DNA of 64,000 nt from Gemmata sp051859125 (GCF_051859125.1 NZ_JBHYGG010000291.1:1-64000); one strand, 5' to 3'. Counted from the stretch's first letter, positions 13,895 through 23,640 are shown. Notes: generated by a model not told the origin, from the letters alone. Translations and numbers: made by a program.

Positions 13895-16800
13895 ATGCCG
13901 CCAACTCGCCTCTTCCCCGGGTTGCTCCTCGCGCTGATCGCCGCGCCGCCCGTCTCCGCCGCCGACGGCCCTCTGGCCGTGACCCCCGACGACATCAACT
14001 CCGAGCGCTGCACGGCGCACGGCGACGGCCGCGACCTCGGCCCGGCCCCGAAGGCGGCGCTCGCCGCGCTCTTGGGCCTCGCGCCGCCGGCCGACGCCGG
14101 CGCCTGGGCGACCGGCCCCGTGGCCCGCGAGCGGAGGCACTTCCGCGTCGCGTTCCAGAAGCCGGTCGCGGTCGGGACCGTCTGCACCGCGTGCCCGCTC
14201 GTCGCGGTCCTGAAGCCCGACGCGGCGTTCCCCGGCGACCCGTTCGACGAGGCGCAGTGGCAACCGCTCGCGACTGGCTCGGTCCGCACGCTCCCCGCCG
14301 GCACCACGGTGCGGGCGCTACGCTTCACCTACGAGGTTCACAACTTCCCGTGGGACGCGGTCGCCCGATCGAGCGCGCTGGACCCAGTGATTCTGCTGAA
14401 GGGGCGGTTCTACAACCCCGAACCGATCGGCGGCCGAACAGGGCGGCGGCTCCCGCCCGCGGCGCGTGGCGCTGCGCCGATTGACGAGTGGATCGGGTAC
14501 TGGCCCGACACCCTTCCGGTCGCGGGAATCGTGCTGACGCGGCCCCCAACCAAGCCGGTCACCGTTTCGGTCATCCCGGAACCGAGCGAGGTCCACCCGC
14601 GGCTCGCGAAGCCGGCCGACTGGAAGCCGGTCGCCACCGAGGGCGGGCCGTTCGTGCTCGCGCCGCCGGCCGCGACCCGCACGCGGGCGCTCCGAGTTCA
14701 CTCCCCGGGCGAGACTGGCGTGATGCCGCTGGTCGCGCTCGGCGACAAGGAGCAACCACCGACCTCGTTCGTCCCCCCGTCGCCCTTCGCCGTGCCGTTC
14801 GAGATGCCGCTCGACGGGTTCGTCGCGGTCAACGTGACCGACGCGACCGGCAAGCACGTCCGGCGGCTCGTCGCCGAGGTCGAGCGCGGAAAGGGGCCGG
14901 TCCTCGAACCGTGGGACCTCCGCGACGACGACGGCCGCCCCGTTCGACCGGGGACGTACCACTTCCGCGGCATCGCCCGGCCGCCGCTCAAGCTCACCTA
15001 CGAGATGACGGCGTACAACCCCGGCAAGCCGGCGTGGGCCGCCCCGGTGCCGGGCGGGGGCGGGTGGATGGCCGACCACGCGCCGCCGACCTCGGCGTGC
15101 TCCGTGGGCGACGCGTTGTTCTTCGGCGCGGCCGGTGCAGAGTTCGGCGTCGCGCTCATCGCGACCGACCGCGACGGCAAGAAGGTGTGGCAGGACCCGC
15201 CGGGGGCGCTGCGGCTCGTGTCCGACGGGCGGTACGCCTACGCGGTCAACAACGACGAGGTGACGCGGATCGACCCGAGCGCCAAGTTCGCCCGCACGCC
15301 GGTGCTGAAGTGGCCGTACAGCGACAAGGTTCCGGCCCCGTCGCAGAGCTGGATTCACTCGGAGCAGAGCGGCGCGGCCGCGAAGCCGGGGACGCTGTGC
15401 ATGAGCGTCAACTCCACCCCGGCGGCGTGGGTGCGGTCGGCGATCACCCCCGGCGACTTCGACGCGAGGGCCACCATCCCGCACATTCTGCCGCACAAGG
15501 TCCACGTTACTGAGTTGAACCGGTACGAGCAGTTCTTCTCGGCGTTCCAGGCGATGACGAGTTCGACGGCCGCCGCGTTCGGCCCGGCCCCGACCAAGGG
15601 GCCGCTCGCGAACACGCTGGTGCTGGCGCTCACCCGCGAGGTGCCCGTCGGCGGCGTCGTGGTCCCCGACGGCGACGTCGAGGTGTGGGCGCTGCGGCAG
15701 GGCAAGGCGCTGCCGGCCGCGTTCAAGGAGGCCGCCGCGTCGCTCGACGGGCCGACCGCACCGGCCCCCAAGGGCGACCCGCTCGACCTGCTCGACGACC
15801 TCAAGAACCGCTTCGACCCGGCGCTGTGGGTCCGGCTCAAGGCCCCGCCCGGCCGCCCGGGGCTCGCGGTGCCGGCCGAAGCCGTCACCACGAAGGTGCT
15901 CGTGTTCACCGGCCCCAAGTTGAAGGCGCTCGACTACGCGCTGGTACTCGACCGCCCGTACCGCGACGCGGCCGCGGGGGCAAAGTTGGTCGTTCGCGAG
16001 GGCAGGGCGACGCCCGCCGGCGGGTGGGACGTGCGCCGCGGGGCGGACCGGCCGCTGTCACCGGCTGACCCGGCGACCGCCGCACTCGTGTGGGACAAGC
16101 CGGTCAAGCTCCGCGGATTCAACCTGCTCCGGCCGATGGAGTGGGCCGGGGTCGCGGTGGACGTGTGGACCGGCCCGGAAGACGCCGCGATCGCCGCGAG
16201 CGACCTAGCCGACGACGCGAAGTGGAAGCCGGTGTACCAGCACCGCCAGAACCGCTCGGACATCCGGTTCTCGTGGCACACGCCGAGGGCGCTACTCGGC
16301 GACTTCGGCGCGACCCTGAGCGTCCGGGCACTGCGCGTGCGGGTCGTCGAGGGGCCGTCGGGCGTCGGTGCCGGAAGGCCGGCGGTCGGCGGGTTCGAGC
16401 GGCTCGTCGCGCTGGAACCGGTCGGCAAGGAGGCCGAGGCGACCGGCGACCTCGCCCAGCGCATCACCGTCGTGGACCTGCCCGAAGGCGACCGAAAGGA
16501 CGCAAAGGTCCGCGGCCACCTCGCGCTGCCGGCACCGTCGGCGCTCGCGTTCGACCGGGCCGGGGTGCTGTACGCGGCGTGCGCGAAGGGCGTCGTGCGG
16601 GTCCGCGACCTGACCACGTTCGACCGGCCCCCGGCGCTTGAGGTGGTGCTGCCCGCGGAACAAGCCGGGCGGCCGCGGGCGCTGGCGTTCGACGCCGACG
16701 GGTTGCTCTACGTGCTCGACGGCGCGGCGAAGCAGATCAAGGTGTTCGACCCGGCGACGGGGAAGGGCGTCCGCACCATCGGCAAGGCTGGCGGGATCGG

Positions 16801-18868
16801 CCCGTACGACCCCGCGACGTTTACCGAACCGGTCGCCATGGCCATCGACTCGGCCGGAAAGGTGTGGGTCGTCGAGCAGACGTTCCAGCCGAAGCGGATC
16901 AGCCGGTGGACCCGCGAGGGGCAGTACGAGAGCGAGTGGCTCGGGCCGACGCACTACGGCGGGGGCGGGATGATGGACCCGGGCGACCGCACCGTGGTCA
17001 ACCACCTCGGCATGAAGTTCCGGCTCGACTGGGAGAAGCGAACGACGCGGCTCGAAGCCCGGCTCGCGCCCTACGGCGGGGGCTCGTACCTGCCGGACCG
17101 CACCACCTACGTCGGCGGCCGCCGCTACCTCGTCGGCGACCGTCCGGTCGTCACCCCGTTCGGGGACGCCGGGCCGACCGCGGTGATCTGCGCCGAGCGG
17201 GCCGGCGTGGCCGTGCCGCTCGTCGCCACGGGCGTGCTCGCGGACTGGAAGGAGTTCGCCCGCAGCCCGGAACTCCAGCAGGTCGCGAAGGGCCGCAACC
17301 CGTCCGCGACCGCGTTCGTGTGGTGCGACGCCGACGGCGACGGCAAGCCCGGTGCGAGCGAGGTCCAGATGCTCGCCGCGGCACTCACCCGGTCCCCGTA
17401 CATCGGCGACGACCTGTCGCTGAACTTCGTCCGCGGCGGAACGGCCCCGGGCCTGCGGCTGCGCGCGACCGGCTTCGGGAACGACGGCGTGCCGGTCTAC
17501 GACGCGAGCAAGCCCGAAGAGGTCGCCGCGCTCACGGGCGAGACGCTCGTGACGAACACCGGCGAGACGCTGGTGATGGGCCACACGTTCCTCGACCGCG
17601 CCGGCAAGCCGCAGTGGACCTACCCCGACCGCTACTCCGGGGTGCAGGCGTCGTACGCGACCCCGTGGGGCTTCACCGACCGCCCGCCGGGCGTGGTGGC
17701 CGGGAGCTTCGGGCCGGTCGGGCAGTTCGAGGTCGGCGGCGAGAAGCTCCTGTGCGTCGGCGGCAACAACGGCGACTACTACGCGTTCACGGCCGACGGG
17801 CTCCTGGCGGCCGCGATCGTCGGCGGCCCGCGGGGCTACGGCAAGCGGTACTTCTCGATCCCCGACTGCGAACCGGGGGTCACCGACCTCTCCGACCTGC
17901 GGAAGACCGTCGAGAACTTCCACGGGCACGTCACCAAGGCGAACGACGGGAAGGTGTACGCGATCGCGGGCAAGAACCACATCACCGTGATGCGCGTGGA
18001 CGGCCTGGAGCGGATGCAACGGGTGAAGGGTGAGGTGACCGTCACCGCGGGGGACCTGGAGAGGGCCGGCGCGTGGGTCGCGGCCAAGGCCCGCGTCGAC
18101 CGGTTCCTCGCGGCCGAGGGGCCGAAGGTGTACCCGGTCCGCCCGCTCTCCAAGCCGCCGGTGCTCGACGGCGACGTGCTGACCGACTGGAAGGGCGTGC
18201 CCGAGGTGACCGTCCGCACGACCCGCGACGTGACCGGCAAGCCGGCCGGGGAGTGGAGGGCGAAGCTCGCCTACGACGCCGACAACGTGTACGTCGCGGG
18301 GACCGTGACCGGCGACCGCCCGCTGCGGAACGCGGCGACCGACACGTCGGTCCTGTTCCAGAAGGGCGACGGGCTCGACCTGCACCTCGGGCTCGACCCG
18401 GCGGCCGACGCGACGCGTGCCGACGCCGTTCCGGGCGACGTACGGGTCGTATTCTCGGTCGTCGGCAACGAGCCGGTCGCGGTGCTGTACCGCTACCGCC
18501 TCGCGCCGCGGCCCGCGAAGCCGACCGTGTTCAAGTCGCCCGTCGGCGAGTTGGAGGTGGACGAGATCCGCGTGCTGGCGAACGTGAAGGTCCAGGTGCG
18601 GCAGGGGCCGAACGGGTGGGCGCTGGAAGCGGCGGTCCCGTGGGCGGCGCTCGGCGGCAAGCCGCCCGCAAAGGGCGGCGTCCTCCGCGGCGACCTGGGG
18701 TTCCTGACGGCCGACCCGAACGGCGTCGCCACCGTCGGCCGGTACTACTGGGCGAACCGCTCACTGGTCGTGCTCAGCGACCTGCCGTCCGAGGCGCGGG
18801 TCCACCCGAACCTGTGGGGCGAGTTCCGGTTCGAGGAGCCGTCCGTTGACGCGCTGCTGGAGCCGTGA
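13895..18868 (+). CDS. Very large secreted protein with NHL-like propeller and CBM9-like domain
   Basis: A 1657-residue protein of unknown function. The ATG at 13895 is chosen because it starts a signal peptide (PTRLFPGLLLALIAAPPVSA). An early FlgD-like Ig stretch reads GFVAVNVTDATGKHVRRLVA, then VRPGTYHFRGIA. Around 868-1000 are NHL/beta-propeller-like repeats (SALAFDRAGVLYAACAKGVV, ALAFDADGLLYVLDGAAKQI, VAMAIDSAGKVWVVEQT). The C-terminal ~240 residues form a CBM9-like domain (PPVLDGDVLTDWKG, YDADNVYVAGTVTGDRP, LEAAVPWAALGG). The CBM9-like end resembles that of the FecR-like protein upstream. Carbohydrate binding outside the cytoplasm is inferred; no catalytic site was recognised. Confidence 0.8.
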   Translation: MPPTRLFPGLLLALIAAPPVSAADGPLAVTPDDINSERCTAHGDGRDLGPAPKAALAALLGLAPPADAGAWATGPVARERRHFRVAFQKPVAVGTVCTACPLVAVLKPDAAFPGDPFDEAQWQPLATGSVRTLPAGTTVRALRFTYEVHNFPWDAVARSSALDPVILLKGRFYNPEPIGGRTGRRLPPAARGAAPIDEWIGYWPDTLPVAGIVLTRPPTKPVTVSVIPEPSEVHPRLAKPADWKPVATEGGPFVLAPPAATRTRALRVHSPGETGVMPLVALGDKEQPPTSFVPPSPFAVPFEMPLDGFVAVNVTDATGKHVRRLVAEVERGKGPVLEPWDLRDDDGRPVRPGTYHFRGIARPPLKLTYEMTAYNPGKPAWAAPVPGGGGWMADHAPPTSACSVGDALFFGAAGAEFGVALIATDRDGKKVWQDPPGALRLVSDGRYAYAVNNDEVTRIDPSAKFARTPVLKWPYSDKVPAPSQSWIHSEQSGAAAKPGTLCMSVNSTPAAWVRSAITPGDFDARATIPHILPHKVHVTELNRYEQFFSAFQAMTSSTAAAFGPAPTKGPLANTLVLALTREVPVGGVVVPDGDVEVWALRQGKALPAAFKEAAASLDGPTAPAPKGDPLDLLDDLKNRFDPALWVRLKAPPGRPGLAVPAEAVTTKVLVFTGPKLKALDYALVLDRPYRDAAAGAKLVVREGRATPAGGWDVRRGADRPLSPADPATAALVWDKPVKLRGFNLLRPMEWAGVAVDVWTGPEDAAIAASDLADDAKWKPVYQHRQNRSDIRFSWHTPRALLGDFGATLSVRALRVRVVEGPSGVGAGRPAVGGFERLVALEPVGKEAEATGDLAQRITVVDLPEGDRKDAKVRGHLALPAPSALAFDRAGVLYAACAKGVVRVRDLTTFDRPPALEVVLPAEQAGRPRALAFDADGLLYVLDGAAKQIKVFDPATGKGVRTIGKAGGIGPYDPATFTEPVAMAIDSAGKVWVVEQTFQPKRISRWTREGQYESEWLGPTHYGGGGMMDPGDRTVVNHLGMKFRLDWEKRTTRLEARLAPYGGGSYLPDRTTYVGGRRYLVGDRPVVTPFGDAGPTAVICAERAGVAVPLVATGVLADWKEFARSPELQQVAKGRNPSATAFVWCDADGDGKPGASEVQMLAAALTRSPYIGDDLSLNFVRGGTAPGLRLRATGFGNDGVPVYDASKPEEVAALTGETLVTNTGETLVMGHTFLDRAGKPQWTYPDRYSGVQASYATPWGFTDRPPGVVAGSFGPVGQFEVGGEKLLCVGGNNGDYYAFTADGLLAAAIVGGPRGYGKRYFSIPDCEPGVTDLSDLRKTVENFHGHVTKANDGKVYAIAGKNHITVMRVDGLERMQRVKGEVTVTAGDLERAGAWVAAKARVDRFLAAEGPKVYPVRPLSKPPVLDGDVLTDWKGVPEVTVRTTRDVTGKPAGEWRAKLAYDADNVYVAGTVTGDRPLRNAATDTSVLFQKGDGLDLHLGLDPAADATRADAVPGDVRVVFSVVGNEPVAVLYRYRLAPRPAKPTVFKSPVGELEVDEIRVLANVKVQVRQGPNGWALEAAVPWAALGGKPPAKGGVLRGDLGFLTADPNGVATVGRYYWANRSLVVLSDLPSEARVHPNLWGEFRFEEPSVDALLEP

Positions 18869-18898
18869 GTTGCTGCCGGTCGGTGCCGAACGGGACGA

Positions 18899-18939
18899 GG
18901 CCCGTCACCCACTGCTCGTGTGAGCGCGGGTGACGGGCC
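18899..18939 (+). terminator. Hairpin after the large secreted protein
   Basis: Perfect 12-base arms (18899-18910, GGCCCGTCACCC, and 18928-18939) begin 30 bases after the stop codon. Only CCCTTTC follows, so a U-tract is weak. The remaining gap up to 19177 holds a TATAAT at 19118-19123 without a clear -35 box, and a 23-codon minus-strand open stretch ending at about 19003 that may be a gene relic. Confidence 0.55.
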
Positions 18940-19177
18940 CCGCCCTTTCGGTGACGTGCGTTCCGTTCCAACCAAGGGGAGCGAGCGAACCGGTCACGGC
19001 TTCTTCTGCAGGCCGTCGAGGATCCGGTGGGCCCGCACCACCTTCGTCACCCCCGACTGGTCATTCGTTTACGACAAGAACCCTCAACGTCGGTCGCGGG
19101 AGTGGGCCCGGACCTCGTATAATGTGTACAGCGGCTAACCGGCGACGTGCGGTCACCGGGCTGCGGTCGAGGCTCAC

Positions 19178-19480
19178 ATGCAGATCACACTGTACCGCCG
19201 CTCGTACCCCATTGCGGGCTCCCCGGTCGCCCACTCGTTCGCCCCCGATCAGGCGAGCCAGCGGCACACCTTCACCGCGGAGGGCAAGGTGTACGAGTCG
19301 AGTTGTCGGGAGGTTCAGGTCACCGTCCCGGACGGGGCGAAGCTCGACGTGTTGCGGAACGTCCTGTGCTGGACGGGCTCGTCGGGCGCGGTCCGGTCCA
19401 CGGCGCAGGAGGTGTTCGACCTGGCGTCCGCAGGGGAGCGCGGGTTCCGCCTCGCCGACGCGTCCAGTGCCCGTGCGTAG
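19178..19480 (+). CDS. Small protein of unknown function
   Basis: A possible 100-residue protein that I do not recognise. It has no signal peptide or membrane helix. The composition is that of a folded small protein (MQITLYRRSYPIAGSPVAHS, then VQVTVPDGAKLDVLRNVLCW). Third codon positions are mainly G or C, as in neighbouring genes, which supports coding. A TATAAT lies 55 bases upstream, but the ribosome site is poor. It stands alone between a rightward terminator-like hairpin and the 3' end of a leftward esterase. Confidence 0.5.
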   Translation: MQITLYRRSYPIAGSPVAHSFAPDQASQRHTFTAEGKVYESSCREVQVTVPDGAKLDVLRNVLCWTGSSGAVRSTAQEVFDLASAGERGFRLADASSARA

Positions 19481-19569
19481 CGGCACGTTCCACCACTTCT
19501 GATCCGGAACGGTGTGCCCGGGTTTGCGCTTCGAAAGTCGGGTGACTCCACCGGGTGCCGGTACGCTCC

Positions 19570-19592
19570 GGGGCAGGCGAACGGCCTGCCCC
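19570..19592 (-). terminator. Hairpin after the esterase gene
   Basis: Arms GGGGCAGGC (19570-19578) and its complement (19584-19592) with a 5-base loop lie about 60 bases beyond the esterase stop on the minus strand. No U-tract follows. Confidence 0.45.
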
Positions 19593-19650
19593 AGTCAACG
19601 ACCAACGACAACACGGACACTCACCCGACCCCCTGAACACCCAACCGGTC

Positions 19651-20745
19651 CTACTTCCCCGACTTCGGGGCGTACCCCTTCCACACCCACTCGATGGCGT
19701 GCGGGAGGAACTGCTGCTGCGCGTTGCCGTCGCAGTGGCGGGCCCCCTGACAGAACAGGTACTGGTACTCGTACCCCTTCTCCTTCAGCACCTTGGCCAT
19801 GCGGTGGTTGGCCTCCACCCAGTCGTGCATGTCGTCCCGCATCACGTTCGGGTTGAGCAGGTCCCGGTCGCCGACCTGGATGAACAGGCGGATCGGCTTC
19901 TTGGGTTCCTTGGGGATGAGCGTCTCGTGGAACCCCCACGCGCCGTCGGGGAACTTCGGGTCGAACGGCCACGCCTGGTTCACGAACGTGCCCGAGGTGG
20001 TCAGCACGCGGTGGTACAGGTCGGTGCGGAACCACGCCATGATGAGCGCCGCCGAGCCGCCGGAGCTGCACCCCATCGCCGCGCGGCCGTCGGGGTCCTT
20101 CGTGAGCTTCACCTTGCAGTGCTTCTCCACCCGCGGCAGCACCTCGTCCTCAATGTACATGGCGAAGTCGCCGTTCATGTTGTCGTACTCCTTGCCGCGC
20201 TCGTGCCCCTGGGCGTCGCCGCCGCCGTTCTGGATCGCGATCAGCACGATCGGCGGGATCCGCTTCTGGGCGATCAGGTTGTCCAGGATGGTCCTGTAAC
20301 CCGCGGCCTGGCCGGGGCCGTCGTGGACCACCATGAACGGCGCCTCGGTGCCCTCCTTGTACTGCGCGGGAACGTACACCCCGATCTTGCGCTTGTAGTC
20401 GATGGTGTGCGTCTCGACGATCAGCGTCTTCGGGTTGTTCGGATCGACCTTCCCGAACACTTTGCGGGCGATGCCGGGGTTGAAGAGCTTGGTCTCCTTC
20501 GAGTCAATCTCGAACTGCTCGACCTTGCCCTCGGGTACGCCCTCGACCTTCTTCCGCTCCGGCGCGGGCACGTACTTCGGCCCGGTCACGAAGTTGTCGT
20601 ACGCGTCGAGCGGGGGGTTCTCGCCCTCTTTGAGCACCTTGAAGGGCGGCGCGCCCTTATCGTCAGGGTTGCGCACCGGCTGCGCGACCGCCGTGCCGGA
20701 GCAGGCGAGCGCGGTGATCAGAACGGCCATCCGCAGTTTGAACAT
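19651..20745 (-). CDS. Secreted esterase D-like alpha/beta hydrolase
   Basis: A 364-residue exported hydrolase of the esterase PF00756 family (IroE/Fes and feruloyl-esterase relatives). The signal peptide ends near AVA-QP at residues 19-23. The nucleophile elbow is GCSSG, with Ser227 as probable nucleophile. The oxyanion region is FMVVHDGPGQAAGY, LFIQVGDRDLLNP is a family-typical strand, and the late catalytic His is probably in GARHCDGNAQQQFLPHAIEW. An N-terminal ~90-residue extension before the hydrolase fold resembles those seen in planctomycete gluconolactonase/esterase fusions. The natural ester is unknown. It is monocistronic. Confidence 0.85.
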   Translation of the reverse strand: MFKLRMAVLITALACSGTAVAQPVRNPDDKGAPPFKVLKEGENPPLDAYDNFVTGPKYVPAPERKKVEGVPEGKVEQFEIDSKETKLFNPGIARKVFGKVDPNNPKTLIVETHTIDYKRKIGVYVPAQYKEGTEAPFMVVHDGPGQAAGYRTILDNLIAQKRIPPIVLIAIQNGGGDAQGHERGKEYDNMNGDFAMYIEDEVLPRVEKHCKVKLTKDPDGRAAMGCSSGGSAALIMAWFRTDLYHRVLTTSGTFVNQAWPFDPKFPDGAWGFHETLIPKEPKKPIRLFIQVGDRDLLNPNVMRDDMHDWVEANHRMAKVLKEKGYEYQYLFCQGARHCDGNAQQQFLPHAIEWVWKGYAPKSGK

Positions 20746-21029
20746 GAGCCCCTCGGTGTTCTTTCAGTTGGAGAGTGCCCGGGGAAGCCCGGACGAGCCG
20801 CGAGTGATTTTAGTGAGCGGGATGCGCTTCGATCGGCACACTTCCACCCGGACCACCTCCGACCTTCACCCCGCAAGTGGCTGTGTCACCGGGTTTGAAC
20901 GAGGCGAGGTTCACCAAATCGCCGCACTCGGTCCGACCCCGGCGGGCAAAACCCGCTACCGTAATCGAAGTACCGTGCGCCCGTGCAATGTCCCGCACCA
21001 ACTCGACGGCCGCGGAAATTAGGAGCCCG

Positions 21030-21683
21030 ATGCACCCTCACCGCCGACCCGCCCAGTGCCCCGGGTGCCGCCTGTCCGGAGGACTGTGCGTGTGTGGGTT
21101 CGCTCCGCGGGTCGCGACTCGCACTCCCCTCATCCTGGTCGGCCACGTCCACGAGTTGGGCCGGACGAGCAACACCGTTCGCCTGCTCGCGCTCGCGGTT
21201 CCCGCGGCCTCGGTTGTCTGCCACGGAGTGTTCCCCGCCCCGGCCGACCCCGCGTCCCACGTGCCCCCGGGCACGACCCCGCTCGTGCTCTTCCCGGGCC
21301 ACGGGGCCAGGCCGCTGACGCCGGAACTGGTCGCCGCGCTGCCGTCGCCGCCGGTCCTCGTCGTCCCGGACGGGAACTGGCGTCAGGCGAGCCGCATGGT
21401 GAAGCGGCTGCCGCTCCTCGCCGGCGGGGTGAAAGTCGCGCTCCCGCACCGGGCGTTCGCGGGGGCCGCGTTGCGCCGCAACCGCCCGGGGCACCACATG
21501 TCGACCTACGAGGCGGTGGCCCAGGCTCTCGCGGTTCTCGAAGGAGAAGCGGTCGCCGGGCCGCTCATGGACTTCTACCGCCGCGCCACCGACCGCATGC
21601 TGTTCGCCCGCGGCAAATTGAAGCTCGAAGACGTCTACGGCGGCCTCGACGGACCCCGCTCTGCCGACTTGCTTGATGTGTAG
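21030..21683 (+). CDS. DTW domain protein (tRNA acp3U aminocarboxypropyltransferase-like)
   Basis: A 217-residue cytoplasmic protein. Family members transfer the 3-amino-3-carboxypropyl group from S-adenosylmethionine to uridine in tRNA. The N-terminal zinc-type cysteines are present (C10-x2-C13 and C20-x-C22). LILVGHVHELGRTSNTVRLL gives the expected His and Thr-Asn, and RPGHHMSTYEAVAQAL is the typical late motif. The signature usually read D-x-T-W is DGNW at 114-117, so Thr is replaced by Asn. ATG at 21030 has AGGAG five bases upstream; the upstream in-frame extension lacks this. It stands alone between divergent and convergent neighbours. Confidence 0.85.
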   Translation: MHPHRRPAQCPGCRLSGGLCVCGFAPRVATRTPLILVGHVHELGRTSNTVRLLALAVPAASVVCHGVFPAPADPASHVPPGTTPLVLFPGHGARPLTPELVAALPSPPVLVVPDGNWRQASRMVKRLPLLAGGVKVALPHRAFAGAALRRNRPGHHMSTYEAVAQALAVLEGEAVAGPLMDFYRRATDRMLFARGKLKLEDVYGGLDGPRSADLLDV

Positions 21684-21754
21684 CGTTGCACTCCGCCCGC
21701 CGGCTCGGAACTGCCCGACTCAGGTGGCCCTGCCGGGGACGTCTTGATCTGCCG

Positions 21755-22633
21755 CTACCCGTTCGGAGGGGCGTAGAGACGCGGCGTGCCGTGCGGCTCC
21801 CCGATCGGGCTCGCGATTGCGTTACCGACCCAGCAGGCCAGAAGTTCGCCGCGCGAGTGGACGCCGAACTTTCGGTACAGAGTCGTGACGTACTCGTGAA
21901 CGGTTCGCGGGCTCAGCCGCAGTCGTGCGGCCACCTCTTTCTCCGAGTACCCTGCGAGCAAGAGTGACAGGGTGTCCCCCTCGCGCGGCGACAGCCGCGG
22001 TGCGGTCTCGTTCGCCCGAGCGGGCGGCGGAGGGGCCGCGGGCTGGGCCTGCGCAAGGTGGCCGGCCATCCACCCGAGGCGACCGACCACGTGGTGCAGC
22101 AGGGCGTGGGACCGGTCCCCGAACCCCCGCCGGCGCCCCCAATCGTGCCACCCGCCCACCCCGAACACGAGGCCGCCGCCCAACCGCACCGCGGAGGTGA
22201 GCGTGTGGTCGAAGCCGATCGACCGGCGGAACCCGTCCACGTACGGGCTGCGGTACCACTCCCGCTCGGGCACCAGTTCCTCCCGCCGGTACGTGACCGG
22301 CGTTCCGGGCCGGAACCGCGACCGGGCCGCGGCGAGGAGCGGGTCGTGGCGCGCACCCGGGTTGCTCACGAACAGGCGGTGGAAGTCGGCCCGCTGGCCG
22401 GGGGTGAGTCCGGACTGCTCGAAGAACCGCATCGGCCCGGGGGGCGTCGTCCCGTCGGCCGGGACGACGCGGAGCCAGACGCCCGTGTGGGGGCACCCGA
22501 GGAGCCGCCGGAGGGCGTCGAGCAGGTGGCCGCTCCAGACCCGCGGGTCGTCCACGGGCAGCCGACCGAGTTCGTCGAACAGCCGATCGACGAACGCGAC
22601 ATCGGCCGCGCGGACCCGCTGCGACTTCCGCAT
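21755..22633 (-). CDS. LuxR-type helix-turn-helix regulator
   Basis: A 292-residue transcription factor. The C-terminal GerE/LuxR DNA-binding domain is clear at about 210-270: PRLSPREGDTLSLLLAGYSE, then EVAARLRLSPRTVHEYVTTL and YRKFGVHSRGELLA. The first ~190 residues are not recognised but have the look of a GAF/autoinducer-like sensory domain. ATG at 22633 follows AAAGG at a good distance. It is divergent from the epimerase-DoxX-NDH-2 genes across a 222-base spacer, so control of that unit is plausible but unproved. Confidence 0.85.
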   Translation of the reverse strand: MRKSQRVRAADVAFVDRLFDELGRLPVDDPRVWSGHLLDALRRLLGCPHTGVWLRVVPADGTTPPGPMRFFEQSGLTPGQRADFHRLFVSNPGARHDPLLAAARSRFRPGTPVTYRREELVPEREWYRSPYVDGFRRSIGFDHTLTSAVRLGGGLVFGVGGWHDWGRRRGFGDRSHALLHHVVGRLGWMAGHLAQAQPAAPPPPARANETAPRLSPREGDTLSLLLAGYSEKEVAARLRLSPRTVHEYVTTLYRKFGVHSRGELLACWVGNAIASPIGEPHGTPRLYAPPNG

Positions 22634-22740
22634 GCGTACCTTTCGGGCGACACTAAGACGGTGCAGAGAGTGTAGCTCCTGAGCGAGACCGCGGGAAGTC
22701 CGCAACGGGGCGAACCCAACGTTTGTCCCGATTGCTGTCA

Positions 22741-22760
22741 ATCCCGCCAAACAGCGGGAT
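22741..22760. promoter_or_regulatory. Small inverted repeat in the divergent spacer
   Basis: Perfect ATCCCGC and GCGGGAT arms (22741-22747, 22754-22760) around CAAACA, in an AT-richer stretch between the LuxR regulator and the epimerase gene. It could be an operator for the LuxR-type protein or simply a stem; the position is the only evidence. Confidence 0.3.
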
Positions 22761-22855
22761 GGAAGATTGCTCGTGGAACCGGAACACTACTCCATATCTC
22801 TAAAACTCGAACACACACGCCGACCCGAACCGGTGCCCCCGCGAGCGACGCCTGC

Positions 22856-23584
22856 ATGTCTTTTCCGCTGCCCGACACTGACGTGCCGTCCCTGACCACC
22901 GCGCAGATGGTTGAGGTCGATCGGTTGATGGTGGAGGAGTACGTGATCGACCTGCCGCGGATGATGGAGAGTGCCGGACGGTCGGCCGCCGCACTTGTGA
23001 GGGAGCGGTTTCTGGGCGGCGACCCCCGCGGGAAGTCGGTCGCGGTCCTGGCCGGTCCCGGCGGGAACGGGGGCGGGGTGCTCGTGGCCGCGCGGCGATT
23101 GGCGAACTGGGGGGCGGACGTGAGCGTAATTCTCGCGTCCCCGAACCTCACTCCCGTTCCCGCGCACCAGCTCGGCATCCTCCGACACATGGGTGTCGGG
23201 GTTCGCGCCGCGGACACGGTGGCAGACGTTCCCCCGCCGGTCGCGGTGCTCGACGGGCTGATCGGGTACAGCCTCCGGGGCGCGCCCCGCGGGTCGGCCG
23301 CCGACCTGATCCGGTGGGCCAACGGCCGCTCCGAGCGGGTGCTCGCACTGGACGTGCCCTCCGGGATGGACGCGGGCACCGGGGCCGTCTCCGACCCGAC
23401 CGTGCGGGCGGCCGCGACCCTCACGCTCGCGCTACCCAAGCACGGGCTCCGGGAACCGGCCTCCGCCCAGTGGACCGGAGAACTGTACCTGGCCGACATC
23501 AGCGTCCCCCCGGGGCTGTACGCCCGCCTCGGGCTGGACGTGGGACCGATCTTCGCACGCAGCGAGGTCGTTCGGCTGACCTGA
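22856..23584 (+). CDS. NAD(P)H-hydrate epimerase-like protein (YjeF N-domain)
   Basis: A 242-residue stand-alone YjeF_N domain. The family epimerises damaged R-NAD(P)HX for repair. Recognisable parts: QMVEVDRLMVEEYVIDLPRM (start of fold), MESAGRSAAALV, then GPGGNGGGVLVAARRLANWG at 67-86 and ALDVPSGMDAGTG with Asp166. The usual NNGGDG loop reads GNGGGV, so the first Asn and the Asp are lost; activity may be changed. It lacks the C-terminal dehydratase domain of bifunctional Nnr. It is first in a rightward run with DoxX and NDH-2, which suits repair of damaged NADH. Confidence 0.85.
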   Translation: MSFPLPDTDVPSLTTAQMVEVDRLMVEEYVIDLPRMMESAGRSAAALVRERFLGGDPRGKSVAVLAGPGGNGGGVLVAARRLANWGADVSVILASPNLTPVPAHQLGILRHMGVGVRAADTVADVPPPVAVLDGLIGYSLRGAPRGSAADLIRWANGRSERVLALDVPSGMDAGTGAVSDPTVRAAATLTLALPKHGLREPASAQWTGELYLADISVPPGLYARLGLDVGPIFARSEVVRLT

Positions 23585-23640
23585 CCACTGGCCCGCCGCG
23601 GGGCCGACCGTTCGCCCGACAGACACGAGAGGTGTGACCC

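Noticed and set aside
19118..19123. TATAAT as a full promoter for the small unknown gene
   Set aside because: No -35-like sequence is found at 16-18 bases upstream; it is mentioned only as a possible -10 box.
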